64,000 nucleotides of DNA from Flavobacterium hydatis (lineage in GTDB: Bacteria > Bacteroidota > Bacteroidia > Flavobacteriales > Flavobacteriaceae). The position numbers and the translations under genes are program-made. The stretch's first letter is position 1. The number at the start of each line of letters is the position of its first letter. The notes beneath the pieces are model-generated. The model searched no databases. It was not told the origin of the DNA and saw nothing but the letters and a program-made list of their open reading frames with translations. Shown one piece after another: positions 52,900 to 62,010 of this stretch. The stretch is from NCBI RefSeq assembly GCF_000737695.1, contig NZ_JPRM01000002.1, positions 62,001 through 126,000 on the forward strand, written 5' to 3'.

Positions 52900-53997
52900 T
52901 TAAACTGATAATCCAGGTTTCATCCCTAATTCACGTAAATGTTTGAAGTGAGCAATAATTGCACTTCCCATTGTTTTGTATTCGTAATATGGCAAATTAC
53001 ACTCTCTTGCAGTTTCTTTTACGATTTTTGCAATTTTACCATAATGAATGTGGCTTATGTTTGGGAAAATATGGTGTTCGATTTGGTGATTTAATCCTCC
53101 AGTATACCAGTTTACAATTGCATTTTTTGGTGCAAAATTAGTTGTAGTAAATAATTGGTGAATAGCCCATGTATTGTCCATTTCGCCTAATTCGTTAGGA
53201 GATGGATTTGTAGTTTCTTCTACAACGTGCGCTAACTGAAACACAACGCTTAGGATTAATCCTGCTGTGTAGTGCATTACGAAGAATCCGATTAATACTT
53301 TCCACCATGCAATTCCTATTACGATTGGTAAAACAATCCAGATAGAAACGTATATAATTTTTGTTATGATAAGTGTTGTCCAAAGAATTTTTGGGCTTTT
53401 TGGTTCACCATAAGATAATTTTCTTTTTAGGTAGTTTCGCATTTGCTTAAAATCGGTTGTAATAGCCCAATTGAAAGTTAATAATCCGTATAAGAATACA
53501 GAATAATAATGCTGAAAACGGTGAAAACTATGCCATTCTGCATGTTTTGTAAAACGAATAATTCTTCCTGCATCAAGATCTTCATCATGTCCAGGAATAT
53601 TAGTATAAGTATGGTGTAAAACATTATGTTGTACTTGCCAGTTGTAAACGTTTCCTGCCAGAACATAAATAGTTCCTCCCATGAATTTGTTAATCCAGTT
53701 TTTAGTCGAATATGAACCATGATTTCCATCGTGCATTACATTCATTCCAACACCTGCCATACCAATACCAATTACGATTGATAAAAGTAACATTACCCAA
53801 AAAGGCATATTAAGTGTAAGGATTAAAAAATATGGGGTTAGAAAAACTGCAAAAAGAATAACGGCTTTTAAGTGTAACTTCCAGTTTCCGGTTTTCTGAA
53901 TATTATTTTCTTTAAAGTAATTGTTTACTCGAGAGTTAAGTGTTCTGAAAAACTTCAGATTGTCTTGCCTTGCAAATGTGGGAGCAGTGTTATTCAT
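52900..53997 (-). CDS. Fatty acid desaturase (front-end type)
   Basis: A 365-residue membrane enzyme with His boxes HDGNH, HNVLHH and the QxxHH box in HQIEHHIFPN, and about four membrane helices. The Q in the third box suggests a front-end (delta-5/6-type) or linoleoyl-CoA-like desaturase, but no cytochrome b5 domain is fused. It is convergent with nothing and divergent from rsmG. It probably adjusts membrane fluidity at low temperature. Confidence 0.9.
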   Translation of the reverse strand: MNNTAPTFARQDNLKFFRTLNSRVNNYFKENNIQKTGNWKLHLKAVILFAVFLTPYFLILTLNMPFWVMLLLSIVIGIGMAGVGMNVMHDGNHGSYSTKNWINKFMGGTIYVLAGNVYNWQVQHNVLHHTYTNIPGHDEDLDAGRIIRFTKHAEWHSFHRFQHYYSVFLYGLLTFNWAITTDFKQMRNYLKRKLSYGEPKSPKILWTTLIITKIIYVSIWIVLPIVIGIAWWKVLIGFFVMHYTAGLILSVVFQLAHVVEETTNPSPNELGEMDNTWAIHQLFTTTNFAPKNAIVNWYTGGLNHQIEHHIFPNISHIHYGKIAKIVKETARECNLPYYEYKTMGSAIIAHFKHLRELGMKPGLSV

Positions 53998-54080
53998 AAT
54001 TAATTTAAATAGTTTTCAAAGGTAATTATTATAAATTTTCAATTTGCAAAATTGAGTTAAATATTTCAATCGTAAAGTAG

Positions 54081-54088
54081 TACTTTTG
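54081..54088 (+). promoter_or_regulatory. -7 element of rsmG
   Basis: TACTTTTG fits TAnnTTTG and lies 16 nt before the ATG at 54105. No TTG lies at the usual spacing upstream. Confidence 0.45.
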
Positions 54089-54104
54089 TTAAAAATTTAG
54101 AGCA

Positions 54105-54734
54105 ATGGATGAGATATTGAAATATTTTCCTGATTTGACCGATCTTCAAATCGAACAATTTCAAAAATTAGACTTTTTATACCACGATTGGAACGAAAAA
54201 ATTAATGTTATTTCTAGAAAAGACATTGATTCCTTATACACAAAACATATTTTACATTCGTTAGGAATTGCAAAAATCATGAAATTTGAACCTGGAGCAA
54301 CTGTTTTGGATGTTGGAACCGGAGGAGGTTTTCCTGGAATTCCGTTAGCGATTCTTTTTCCGGAAACACGATTTTATCTAATTGATGTAATTGCCAAGAA
54401 AATAAAAGTGGTTCAAGGTGTTGTTGATGCATTAGAATTAAAGAATGTAAAAGCAGAGCAAAAGCGTGCCGAATTGGTAAAAGGTGATTTTGACTTTATT
54501 GTAAGTCGCGCCGTAACCAATATGCCTGATTTTGTTTCGTGGGTAAAAGAGAAAATCAAGAAACAACACAAGCATACTTTAAAAAATGGAATCTTATATC
54601 TTAAAGGTGGAGATTTGGCAGAGGAATTAAAAGATTTTCCTAAAGCTACGTTGTACGATTTAGCAGAGATATTTGATGATGAGTTTTTTGAAACTAAAAA
54701 AGTGGTTCATCTGCCTTTAAAGTTTACGGTTTAA
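54105..54734 (+). CDS. rsmG: 16S rRNA (guanine-N7) methyltransferase RsmG
   Basis: A 209-residue Rossmann methyltransferase acting on G527 of 16S rRNA. The opening FYHDWNEKINVISRKD-like segment (YHDWNEKINVISRKD) and motif VLDVGTGGGFPGIPLAILFP, with RAVTNM further on, are diagnostic. It is of ordinary length and is preceded by a promoter box and followed by a hairpin. Confidence 0.94.
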   Translation: MDEILKYFPDLTDLQIEQFQKLDFLYHDWNEKINVISRKDIDSLYTKHILHSLGIAKIMKFEPGATVLDVGTGGGFPGIPLAILFPETRFYLIDVIAKKIKVVQGVVDALELKNVKAEQKRAELVKGDFDFIVSRAVTNMPDFVSWVKEKIKKQHKHTLKNGILYLKGGDLAEELKDFPKATLYDLAEIFDDEFFETKKVVHLPLKFTV

Positions 54735-54758
54735 AACATATCCGAATACAAATTATAA

Positions 54759-54788
54759 AGCCCTGTCTAGATTAGACGGGGTTTTTGC
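54759..54788 (+). terminator. Terminator after rsmG
   Basis: GCCCTGTCTA and AGACGGGG pair with one G-T, followed by TTTTTGCTTTT. Confidence 0.7.
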
Positions 54789-54820
54789 TTTTAGTTTAGT
54801 ATCATAACAGAAAGATAATT

Positions 54821-54849
54821 TTGTTAGTTGGTGTATTTTTTTATCTTTG
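54821..54849 (+). promoter_or_regulatory. Promoter of the alkaline phosphatase gene
   Basis: TTG (54821-54823), an 18-nt spacer and TATCTTTG (54842-54849) give a good match to the Bacteroidota consensus, 22 nt upstream of the ATG. Confidence 0.65.
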
Positions 54850-54871
54850 AAATACTTACATAAACAAAGTA

Positions 54872-56290
54872 ATGATGGATAGAAGGAAGTTTTTTAGAAA
54901 TGGCTCTTTATTTACAATTGGAGCTGCTGTAATGAATCCTTTTCAGGGTTCTGCAAATATTTTAGACTTAGAATCGGTTAATAAAAATAAGAAAGCTAAG
55001 AATATTATTCTTTTAGTTAGTGACGGAATGAGTACTGGAACTCTAAACATGACGGATTTGTTCCTAAACAGAAAAACAGGAAAAGGTACCAATTGGATTC
55101 AGTTATATAAAGACAATAGGGTTTCGAGAGCATTGATGGATACGGCTTCGGCAAATTCTATAGTAACCGATTCGTCGGCCGCAAGTTCTTCTTGGGGTGG
55201 AGGTTTTAGGGTAAATAATGGCGTGCTAAATGTAAGTCCTCAAGGGGAACCACATTTACCTATTTGGCAAAAATTCAAGAAATCAGGCAAGATGGCTGGT
55301 TGCGTAACTACTGTTCCTATTACTCATGCAACTCCAGCGGGTTTTTGTGTAAATAGCAAAAGCCGAAATGCTCAGGATGATATTGCCGAACAATATTTAG
55401 ATCTTGGTTTTGATGTTATGATGGGCGGAGGTTCAAATTATTTTAACGCTGAGGTAAGAAAAGATAAAAAGGATATGTATGCTGCTTTTAAAGCAAAAGG
55501 ATATCAGGTGGTAAAAACACGTTCGGAGATGGATTTAGCATCTAATTCACAACCTATTTTAGGAGTGTTTTCAGAGGACGCTCTTCCGTATTATGTAGAT
55601 AGAAATAGTGATGATAATTTAAAGCAAACGGTTCCAAGTCTTGCCGAAATGGCACAGAAAGCTATTGATAGAATGAAAGGTCATAAAAACGGTTTTGTTT
55701 TACAAATAGAAAGTGGGAAAGTAGATTGGGCTGCACACGGAAATGATATTGCGGGTTTAATTAATGACCAAATTGAGTTTGACGAAGCAGTAAAAATTGC
55801 CATAGATTTTGCCGAGAAAGACAAAGAAACTTTAGTAATAATTACTACGGATCACGGTAATGCGAATCCTGGGATTATTTATGGTAAATATGCTAATGAG
55901 AATTTTGATAGTATCCAGAAATACACGCAGACTAACGAGTGGATTTTAAATCAGATTAAACCTGATTCTTCGATTGCTCAGGTAAAGGAGATTATCGAAA
56001 AAGCCAACGGACATTCGGTTTCGGAGGAAGATGCTAAAACGGTTTTGAGTTATTATGATGGTTTGCATAAGGAAGACGGATTGTATAACTACAAGAAATT
56101 ACCTTATAAAGCTTTTGCTGATATGCAAGGAAAAATAAATTCGGTAGGTTGGATTAGTATGGATCACTCTGCCGATTATGTTGAGTTGGCAATGTTTGGT
56201 CCCGGAAGTGAACTTTTAAAACCTTTTGTAAAAAATACCGATTTGCACTATTTGATGTTACAAGCTGCTGAAGTAGAAAATAAGTTTTAA
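54872..56290 (+). CDS. Alkaline phosphatase (PhoA-type fold)
   Basis: A 472-residue exported enzyme with a twin-Arg-like start (MMDRRKFFRNGSLFTIGAAV), so the Tat route is possible. LLVSDGMSTGTLNMTD (metal Asp), the nucleophile region ASANSIVTDSSAASSSWGGG, THATPAG and TTDHGNANPG (metal ligands) fit the alkaline phosphatase family. The start could be either of two adjacent ATGs. It probably releases phosphate from organic esters in the periplasm. No Pho box can be assigned. Confidence 0.9.
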   Translation: MMDRRKFFRNGSLFTIGAAVMNPFQGSANILDLESVNKNKKAKNIILLVSDGMSTGTLNMTDLFLNRKTGKGTNWIQLYKDNRVSRALMDTASANSIVTDSSAASSSWGGGFRVNNGVLNVSPQGEPHLPIWQKFKKSGKMAGCVTTVPITHATPAGFCVNSKSRNAQDDIAEQYLDLGFDVMMGGGSNYFNAEVRKDKKDMYAAFKAKGYQVVKTRSEMDLASNSQPILGVFSEDALPYYVDRNSDDNLKQTVPSLAEMAQKAIDRMKGHKNGFVLQIESGKVDWAAHGNDIAGLINDQIEFDEAVKIAIDFAEKDKETLVIITTDHGNANPGIIYGKYANENFDSIQKYTQTNEWILNQIKPDSSIAQVKEIIEKANGHSVSEEDAKTVLSYYDGLHKEDGLYNYKKLPYKAFADMQGKINSVGWISMDHSADYVELAMFGPGSELLKPFVKNTDLHYLMLQAAEVENKF

Positions 56291-56326
56291 TTTATTTTAA
56301 GTGAAGAATTAGTTATTTGCGTGATT

Positions 56327-56752
56327 ATGATGAAGATTGAACAAATGTTGGAGAAGCATAATTTTTTAAAAAGAACTGAAAATTCGATTCATAGTATTGA
56401 TGAAGTTGAAAATATTATACAGTTTAAATTACCACAGGATTATAAACTTTATATTTCAAATTATTCGGGAAATGAAAATTTCATAGGGGAACATTTTGTT
56501 GTACTTTGGGATTTGGATGAAATTTTAGAAATGAATAATAATTATGAAATTTTACATAATCTAGACAATACAATTGGAATTGGTTCAAATGGAAGTTCAG
56601 AGTTTATAGCAATAGAATTTATTGAAAAAGAAAAGTATAGAATAGTTTTATCTCCTTTTATTGATTTGGATAAAGATTGTCACATTGATATAGGAGATTC
56701 TTTTACTGATTTTTTTGATCGTTTAGAGAATGGTAAAAATTGGTTTGAATAA
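56327..56752 (+). CDS. SMI1/KNR4 family protein
   Basis: A roughly 141-residue protein. The SMI1/KNR4 (SUKH) fold is suggested by FKLPQDYKLYISNYSG and NFIGEHFVVLWDLDEI, with a final DFFDRLENG. SUKH proteins often serve as immunity proteins for contact-dependent toxins in bacteria, but no toxin lies here. The frame also has a GTG at 56321 and a second ATG at 56330; I take the ATG at 56327. It is 36 nt after the alkaline phosphatase gene. Confidence 0.82.
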   Translation: MMKIEQMLEKHNFLKRTENSIHSIDEVENIIQFKLPQDYKLYISNYSGNENFIGEHFVVLWDLDEILEMNNNYEILHNLDNTIGIGSNGSSEFIAIEFIEKEKYRIVLSPFIDLDKDCHIDIGDSFTDFFDRLENGKNWFE

Positions 56753-56757
56753 AAAAC

Positions 56758-56800
56758 AAACCCCACAAGTTTCAGATTTATTCTGAGTTTGTGGGGTTTT
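56758..56800. terminator. Bidirectional terminator
   Basis: CCCCACAA pairs with TTGTGGGG, with T-rich sequence after and A-rich sequence before. It separates convergent genes. Confidence 0.75.
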
Positions 56801-56801
56801 A

Positions 56802-57500
56802 TTATTTAATTGTTTTTAAATAAGCCAGCCAGTTTTCTTTATAACTGCTTCCTATCGGGATTTCTATTGCGTTTATTTCGACTTCATTTTTAGAATAAGC
56901 GGTCAGTTTTTTTGTCTGAATAATAAAAGAGCGATGAACTCGAACAAAATTTGAATCTAATAACTTTTCGAAGCTTGAAATACTCTGTTTAAGATGATGA
57001 GATTTTCCGTTTTCCAGATGTATCGTGATATAATCTTTTAGACTTTCGATGTATATGATTTCTTCAAAAATTATTTTGATATTTCTATTCCCACTAGATA
57101 CAAAAATATGATTTTCAGGAATTGGTTTATCTTCTTTTTTGGGCGCTTGCAATTGTTTGAATTTTTCTATTGAAACAAAAAAACGATCAAAAGTAATTGG
57201 TTTTAAAAGGTAATCTATAACATTGAGTTCATATCCTTCGATGGCATATTCGCGATAAGCGGTTGTGAAAATTACTTTAGGAGGATTTTTTAATTTCTTC
57301 AAAAAGTCATTCCCTTTTAGTAAAGGCATTTCTATATCAAGAAATAGTAAATCGACTGTATTTGTTTCTAAAAAAGTATATGCCTTTAATGCATTCTCAA
57401 ATGAATCGACTAGTTCGAAATTATCAAAATTAGCCAGATGCGACGCAATTAATTCTCTTGCCAATGGTTCATCGTCGACGATAATGCATTTATATTTCAT
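56802..57500 (-). CDS. LytTR-type response regulator
   Basis: A 232-residue response regulator. The receiver has acidic residues at VDDEPLARE and phospho-acceptor Asp55 in LLFLDIEMPLLKG, with TAYREYAIEGYE and KPI. The C-terminal LytTR domain starts near residue 130 (IFVSSGNRNIKIIFEEIIYI). Its probable kinase is the YehU/LytS-like protein at 60645, from which it is separated by two hydrolase genes on the same strand. Confidence 0.92.
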   Translation of the reverse strand: MKYKCIIVDDEPLARELIASHLANFDNFELVDSFENALKAYTFLETNTVDLLFLDIEMPLLKGNDFLKKLKNPPKVIFTTAYREYAIEGYELNVIDYLLKPITFDRFFVSIEKFKQLQAPKKEDKPIPENHIFVSSGNRNIKIIFEEIIYIESLKDYITIHLENGKSHHLKQSISSFEKLLDSNFVRVHRSFIIQTKKLTAYSKNEVEINAIEIPIGSSYKENWLAYLKTIK

Positions 57501-57566
57501 TTGAAAATTTTATATTTAATAGATACAATTTTAACCTTTTTGAGGTTTGTTTGCAATCTAATCTAG

Positions 57567-58733
57567 TTATTTTGTAGTTTCTTTTGCTATACGTTCTAAA
57601 ACTTCTATTGCATTTTTGTTCTCAGGATTAAGAGCAACAGATTTTTTATACATTGCAATAGCTTCTTCTTTTTTATTAATTTTTAGCAAAGCCTCACCAT
57701 AACTGTCATATGCATTTGCGCTTTTTGGATTTAAAAGCATATTTAATTTAAAAACTTCGGCTGCTTTTTCATTTTCATTTTTGCGTAATAATTCATATCC
57801 CCAATTGTTTAAATCGTCTTCGGAATTATTGTATGCCAATTGTTCTTTTTTATCCTCGTTAAATGCTTGCATTGTATATTGTAAAGCACGTTCTTGAATT
57901 TCAGTTTTTTGTTTAGAACCATTTGCATACATTTTGGTAATTGCTGTAATTACCAATGGCGGATTGTCTAACCAAATAGCATGACCACAACCATAAGCGG
58001 TAATATCGGTAACATTGGGATTGTTTGCGACATATTTATTATGACCATTTTTCCATCGTTCTATTTCTTCGGGTGCTTTATAAAAAGGGATTCCGTTTAT
58101 AAAATCTACAACAGGAATGGTTTGCGGAATAGACAACTTGCTCATTATTTTTACAGTTTCGGCAATAGTTGCCGACATATAATAAATGCCTTTATTGTTT
58201 TTTTTCCATTGTGGTATTAGTTTATCTTGTGTGGCTAACATTTTTTCGATGTAGCCGTCTTCAAAATAGCTATGGTTAACATCAATTAATACAACCGCTT
58301 TTACAAGTTTAGGATGTCTGGTCGCATAAAGAGTTGATAAATAACCCCCAAAAGAATGTGAAACTAACATGATTTCTTTATCGAATCCTAGTTTTTTTAA
58401 GCCTATTTCTAAATCTTCAATATTACTTATGATTCCGTGTTTAGAGTCATCGGTTTGTAAAGTATCAATTGTACTTGTGCCAAAACCAGCTCTGTCGTAT
58501 GTTATTAAAGTAGCGTTTGTAATTTCGGAAATTGGTTTTAAAATAGAATTCCAAACCGAACCATCATTTCCTCCACCAGCTTCAAAAAGAATTGGCGTTC
58601 CTTTTCCTTTTACAATCTTAAAATGAATCTTGTGATTACCAACATCTACCAACGTATCGATTGTTTTAGATTGGCTATTTGCAGTAATAAAGCAGAAAAC
58701 AGATAATAGACTAATTAAGAGGTGTTTTTTCAT
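57567..58733 (-). CDS. Exported alpha/beta hydrolase with C-terminal TPR repeats
   Basis: A 388-residue protein with a signal peptide (LLISLLSVFCFITANSQ). The nucleophile elbow is LVSHSFGGYLSTLYA; GGGNDGSVW is the oxyanion-hole area; a final catalytic His is in YGCGHAIWLDNP. From about residue 300, two or more TPRs (NPKSANAYDSYGEALLKINK) are fused. The pairing of hydrolase and TPR resembles the protein at 58835. It is on the same strand as the two-component genes. Confidence 0.85.
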   Translation of the reverse strand: MKKHLLISLLSVFCFITANSQSKTIDTLVDVGNHKIHFKIVKGKGTPILFEAGGGNDGSVWNSILKPISEITNATLITYDRAGFGTSTIDTLQTDDSKHGIISNIEDLEIGLKKLGFDKEIMLVSHSFGGYLSTLYATRHPKLVKAVVLIDVNHSYFEDGYIEKMLATQDKLIPQWKKNNKGIYYMSATIAETVKIMSKLSIPQTIPVVDFINGIPFYKAPEEIERWKNGHNKYVANNPNVTDITAYGCGHAIWLDNPPLVITAITKMYANGSKQKTEIQERALQYTMQAFNEDKKEQLAYNNSEDDLNNWGYELLRKNENEKAAEVFKLNMLLNPKSANAYDSYGEALLKINKKEEAIAMYKKSVALNPENKNAIEVLERIAKETTK

Positions 58734-58834
58734 AAAAGTTGGGAGGGTTAGTTTTTTGTAGAAAATTGATTTTTTTGTTTTTCTTTATATATTACAACGG
58801 TAGTCAGGTGTTCATTTTTTATAAACGGTTAATT

Positions 58835-60559
58835 TTAGTTCACTTTTTGGGCAACCACATCACTTCCCATATTTAATGTAAGGCTATCAATTTCTCCGTT
58901 TGCGTTTTTATTAAATGTAAATTGAGCTGTTATTATTTTACTATAAAATCTATTTTCTGATATAGGAAATACTGTTGTTATAGCTTCTCCAGTTCCCTGA
59001 ATAAACAGTTGTTCTTCTTTTGAAGTAACAGTGAAGAAATAATTTTTATTCAACTGATATTTGCCTTCATAAGTTTTAAGAATTCCTGACGGAACTGTGA
59101 TTTCTCGAGTCAGTTTATCAGTAGCAATTCCTAATTTAGTTAGAACTTTAATGGCATTAGAATTATTTGGATCCAGTTCGGCTGATTTTTTATAATTTTC
59201 TACAGCATTTATCGTATCGTTCATAGCTAGGTAAACTTCACCTAAACTATCGTACGTATTTGAAGATTTTGGATTTAATTCGAGATTGAATTTAAAAAGA
59301 GATAATGCATCGTTTGTTTTCTTCTCCCTTAAATATTTATATCCTAATTCATTAATACCATCACCGTTAATAGCAAATTCATTAGGTTTTTCTTTTATTG
59401 CTTTTCTTGTGATTTCTATAGCTGTTTCGACAGAATTATTATCTATGGCTTCTTTAAGTTTAGAAAAAACAGGAATTTTTGGAAGCATATAGGGACTTGA
59501 AGATAAAATGTTATCGATAGCAAGATTTATTTCATTAAATGCAATCGCATCACCATAATTAGTAAGTAAAATATAAGAATTATTTTTAGTTAAATCTCTC
59601 TTTATAAAAGTACGGTATCCAAACTGCCTTCCTGAATGTTCTACTGATTTTTGTTGTTTATCTTTGCTTATTCGCCATCCAAATCCATAATTTGATACAG
59701 AACCATTCTTTAAAGTTGCTGGGGTAAAAGCCTCGTCCATTGTTTTCTTTGATACGAGCTTTTCAGTATACAGTGATTGTTCCCACAAAAATAAATCATC
59801 TACATTTGAAAATATACTAGTAGAACCTGTGTGCGAAATTTTATAATCATCTATTTCGCCAATCCTGTTATAACCAATGGCTCTGTTTTTTATTTTAAAT
59901 CCCGGATCATTACATACAGATGTATTTTTCATCTTCAACGGATCAAAGATGTTTTTTTTCATAAATGTAGTAAAAGATACACCTGAAACTTTTTCTATAA
60001 TTAATGCCAACATTACATAACCTCCGTTATTGTAAGCATATTTTTCGCCTGGCTTAAAATTTAATTGATTTCTATTTATTAATATTTTAAATATCTCAAA
60101 ATTTGTCAAATTGTCTTTATCAGAGAACTCATAATAGTTCAGTAAACCCGATGTGTGGTTCAATAAATTTCGTATAGTAATATCATTTGCATAAGCAGGA
60201 AATTCCGGAAAATACTTTATGAGTTTGTCATCATAAGAAAGTTTGTTCTTCTCTTTTAAAATCATAATTCCCATTGCAGTAAATTGCTTAGAAACCGAAG
60301 CAAGATCAAAACATGATTCGGGTGTTAATAGCTGTTTGGTTTCATTATTTGCGTAACCAAAAGCATTGCGATAAATCACTTTTCCATTTTCAGAAACTAG
60401 AATAGTTCCGTTAAAAACACCATTTGCATGGTAATGTTTCATTAACTTGTCTAGCTCTGCTGATTTATTCTGTGCTCCGATATTGCACAAAGTAATCATT
60501 TGAAGGATAATGCTTAAAACGATTCCTTTTAATAAAGAATGATTTGACTTTTTTTTCAT
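58835..60559 (-). CDS. Exported beta-lactamase-like serine hydrolase with TPR repeats
   Basis: A 574-residue protein. The signal peptide is followed by a class C beta-lactamase-like domain with SVSKQFTAMGI (SxxK), YAYNNGGYVMLAL (YxN) and HSGRQFGYR, and then TPRs (NPKSSNTYDSLGEVYLAMND) before a final beta-rich segment. The catalytic triad set matches D-aminopeptidase/esterase-type relatives; real beta-lactam hydrolysis is unknown. It lies between the kinase and regulator genes, so all may be co-expressed. Confidence 0.86.
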   Translation of the reverse strand: MKKKSNHSLLKGIVLSIILQMITLCNIGAQNKSAELDKLMKHYHANGVFNGTILVSENGKVIYRNAFGYANNETKQLLTPESCFDLASVSKQFTAMGIMILKEKNKLSYDDKLIKYFPEFPAYANDITIRNLLNHTSGLLNYYEFSDKDNLTNFEIFKILINRNQLNFKPGEKYAYNNGGYVMLALIIEKVSGVSFTTFMKKNIFDPLKMKNTSVCNDPGFKIKNRAIGYNRIGEIDDYKISHTGSTSIFSNVDDLFLWEQSLYTEKLVSKKTMDEAFTPATLKNGSVSNYGFGWRISKDKQQKSVEHSGRQFGYRTFIKRDLTKNNSYILLTNYGDAIAFNEINLAIDNILSSSPYMLPKIPVFSKLKEAIDNNSVETAIEITRKAIKEKPNEFAINGDGINELGYKYLREKKTNDALSLFKFNLELNPKSSNTYDSLGEVYLAMNDTINAVENYKKSAELDPNNSNAIKVLTKLGIATDKLTREITVPSGILKTYEGKYQLNKNYFFTVTSKEEQLFIQGTGEAITTVFPISENRFYSKIITAQFTFNKNANGEIDSLTLNMGSDVVAQKVN

Positions 60560-60644
60560 AAAGGGTTTTTGAATTTTAATTTTTTAGCTAGAATGAAGGA
60601 AAACAATATTATTTGTGCAGTTTTAATATAATCAAAATAGATCT

Positions 60645-61697
60645 TTAAGGATTAAGATAAAGTTTAACCTTATAAAAGGATTGTGTTTCTTCTATTTCTA
60701 ATTGATGTTTTTTAGGATATAATAAGTCCAATTGTTTACGAACATTTTCTAGTCCAATTTTCGATTTAGTTGTAATTGCTGTAATCCCATTTTGAGGTTT
60801 TGTATTCTCGATACTAAAGATGATTTGTCCTTTTTTACTCTCTAAATTCATCTTGATAGAGGCTTTCTTAGTCTCATTAATTACACCATGTTTAAAAGAA
60901 TTTTCTATAAAGGTTAATATAATAAGAGGCGAAATTTTGTTGCTTTCCTGTATGTCTTTGGCAAACGAAATTTCTAATCTGCTTTCGCTATAGCGAAGTT
61001 TTTCCAGAGCAATATAATTCTCAATTAAGGCAATTTCTTTTTCTATAGAAACATAATCTTCATTACAACGGTATAATACAAAGTCCAGGATTTCGGATAA
61101 TTTGGCAATTACTTCGGGTGCTTTATCATCTTTTTTAAGGGTTAAAGTGTATAAATTATTCAGCGTATTAAAAAGAAAATGAGGATTTAATTGATTCTTC
61201 AGAACTTTTAATTCCATCGATTTTTTCTCTTCTTCTAATTTTAAAAAGCGTTGCTGCTTGCGATTAAAGCTGATAAAACCCAATATGATTATTGGATAAG
61301 TGATAAAAGAAAACTCTCTGAATATTAATTTAAAAGAAGTTAATCTTTCTGGAACAGACATTTTATGCCCAAGCCAATCATCAAAGAATCCAGGGAATTT
61401 AGGTTCTAGATAATAGTATTTAAAAATCATTAAAAAAGCAAAAACAAGATAGAGCCAGCTTGTCGCAAAAACGATAAAAAGTAAATATTTCTTTTTATCC
61501 AGAGTTTGAGGAATAATCCAATAAATCAATCCGTAAGCAGCAGTTGCTTGTGCTATAACTTTCCAGGTATAAATAAAAGTAAAGTCGTAAGTACTAGTAT
61601 TATCAGACTTGCTTGAGAGGTATAATAATAAAAAGGAAATCCAATAGATACAATGGAAAAGGATTCTTTTTAGGTCGATGTTTTTTAAAAAACTCAT
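60645..61697 (-). CDS. Sensor histidine kinase (LytS/YehU-like, PF06580)
   Basis: A 350-residue kinase with about four membrane helices in the first 150 residues and a C-terminal kinase part. LKNQLNPHFLFNTLNNLYTL carries the phospho-acceptor His. The ATPase segment reads SPLIILTFIENSFKHGVI. The short N-terminal sensor gives no ligand clue. Its regulator is probably the LytTR protein at 56802. Confidence 0.9.
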   Translation of the reverse strand: MSFLKNIDLKRILFHCIYWISFLLLYLSSKSDNTSTYDFTFIYTWKVIAQATAAYGLIYWIIPQTLDKKKYLLFIVFATSWLYLVFAFLMIFKYYYLEPKFPGFFDDWLGHKMSVPERLTSFKLIFREFSFITYPIIILGFISFNRKQQRFLKLEEEKKSMELKVLKNQLNPHFLFNTLNNLYTLTLKKDDKAPEVIAKLSEILDFVLYRCNEDYVSIEKEIALIENYIALEKLRYSESRLEISFAKDIQESNKISPLIILTFIENSFKHGVINETKKASIKMNLESKKGQIIFSIENTKPQNGITAITTKSKIGLENVRKQLDLLYPKKHQLEIEETQSFYKVKLYLNP

Positions 61698-62010
61698 TAT
61701 AATGGTTTAAGAGGGAACAAGATAATAAAATATCGAAGTATGCTTTATTTACAGATATAAATAAAAGCTTTTTGCATCTAAAAAATGTATTTGAGCATAC
61801 GAATGCATTATTCTTTTAAAATCTATTATTCGAATGCTAAAGTTGTGTTTTTGATTGCGCATAAAATAGGGGATTGGCTCTGTGATTATATTCGCTTTCA
61901 AATATATAAATCATGATAAAACTGATTCTTCTATTCGCATTATTTTTAGTAAATGAGCTAAAAAGTATTCTTTTTTAAACAATCCAAAAAAACACTTAAA
62001 CCTAAACAAA
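61698..62010. other. Divergent intergenic region
   Basis: Two copies of CGAATGC (61800-61806, 61831-61837) lie 31 nt apart as a direct repeat, near three helical turns. LytTR regulators often bind direct repeats, so this is a possible site, with low confidence. No gene is seen here. Confidence 0.3.

Noticed and set aside
56327..56752. Immunity gene of a polymorphic toxin system
   Set aside because: SMI1/KNR4 proteins can be immunity proteins, but no toxin, PAAR or T6SS gene is present in the window.
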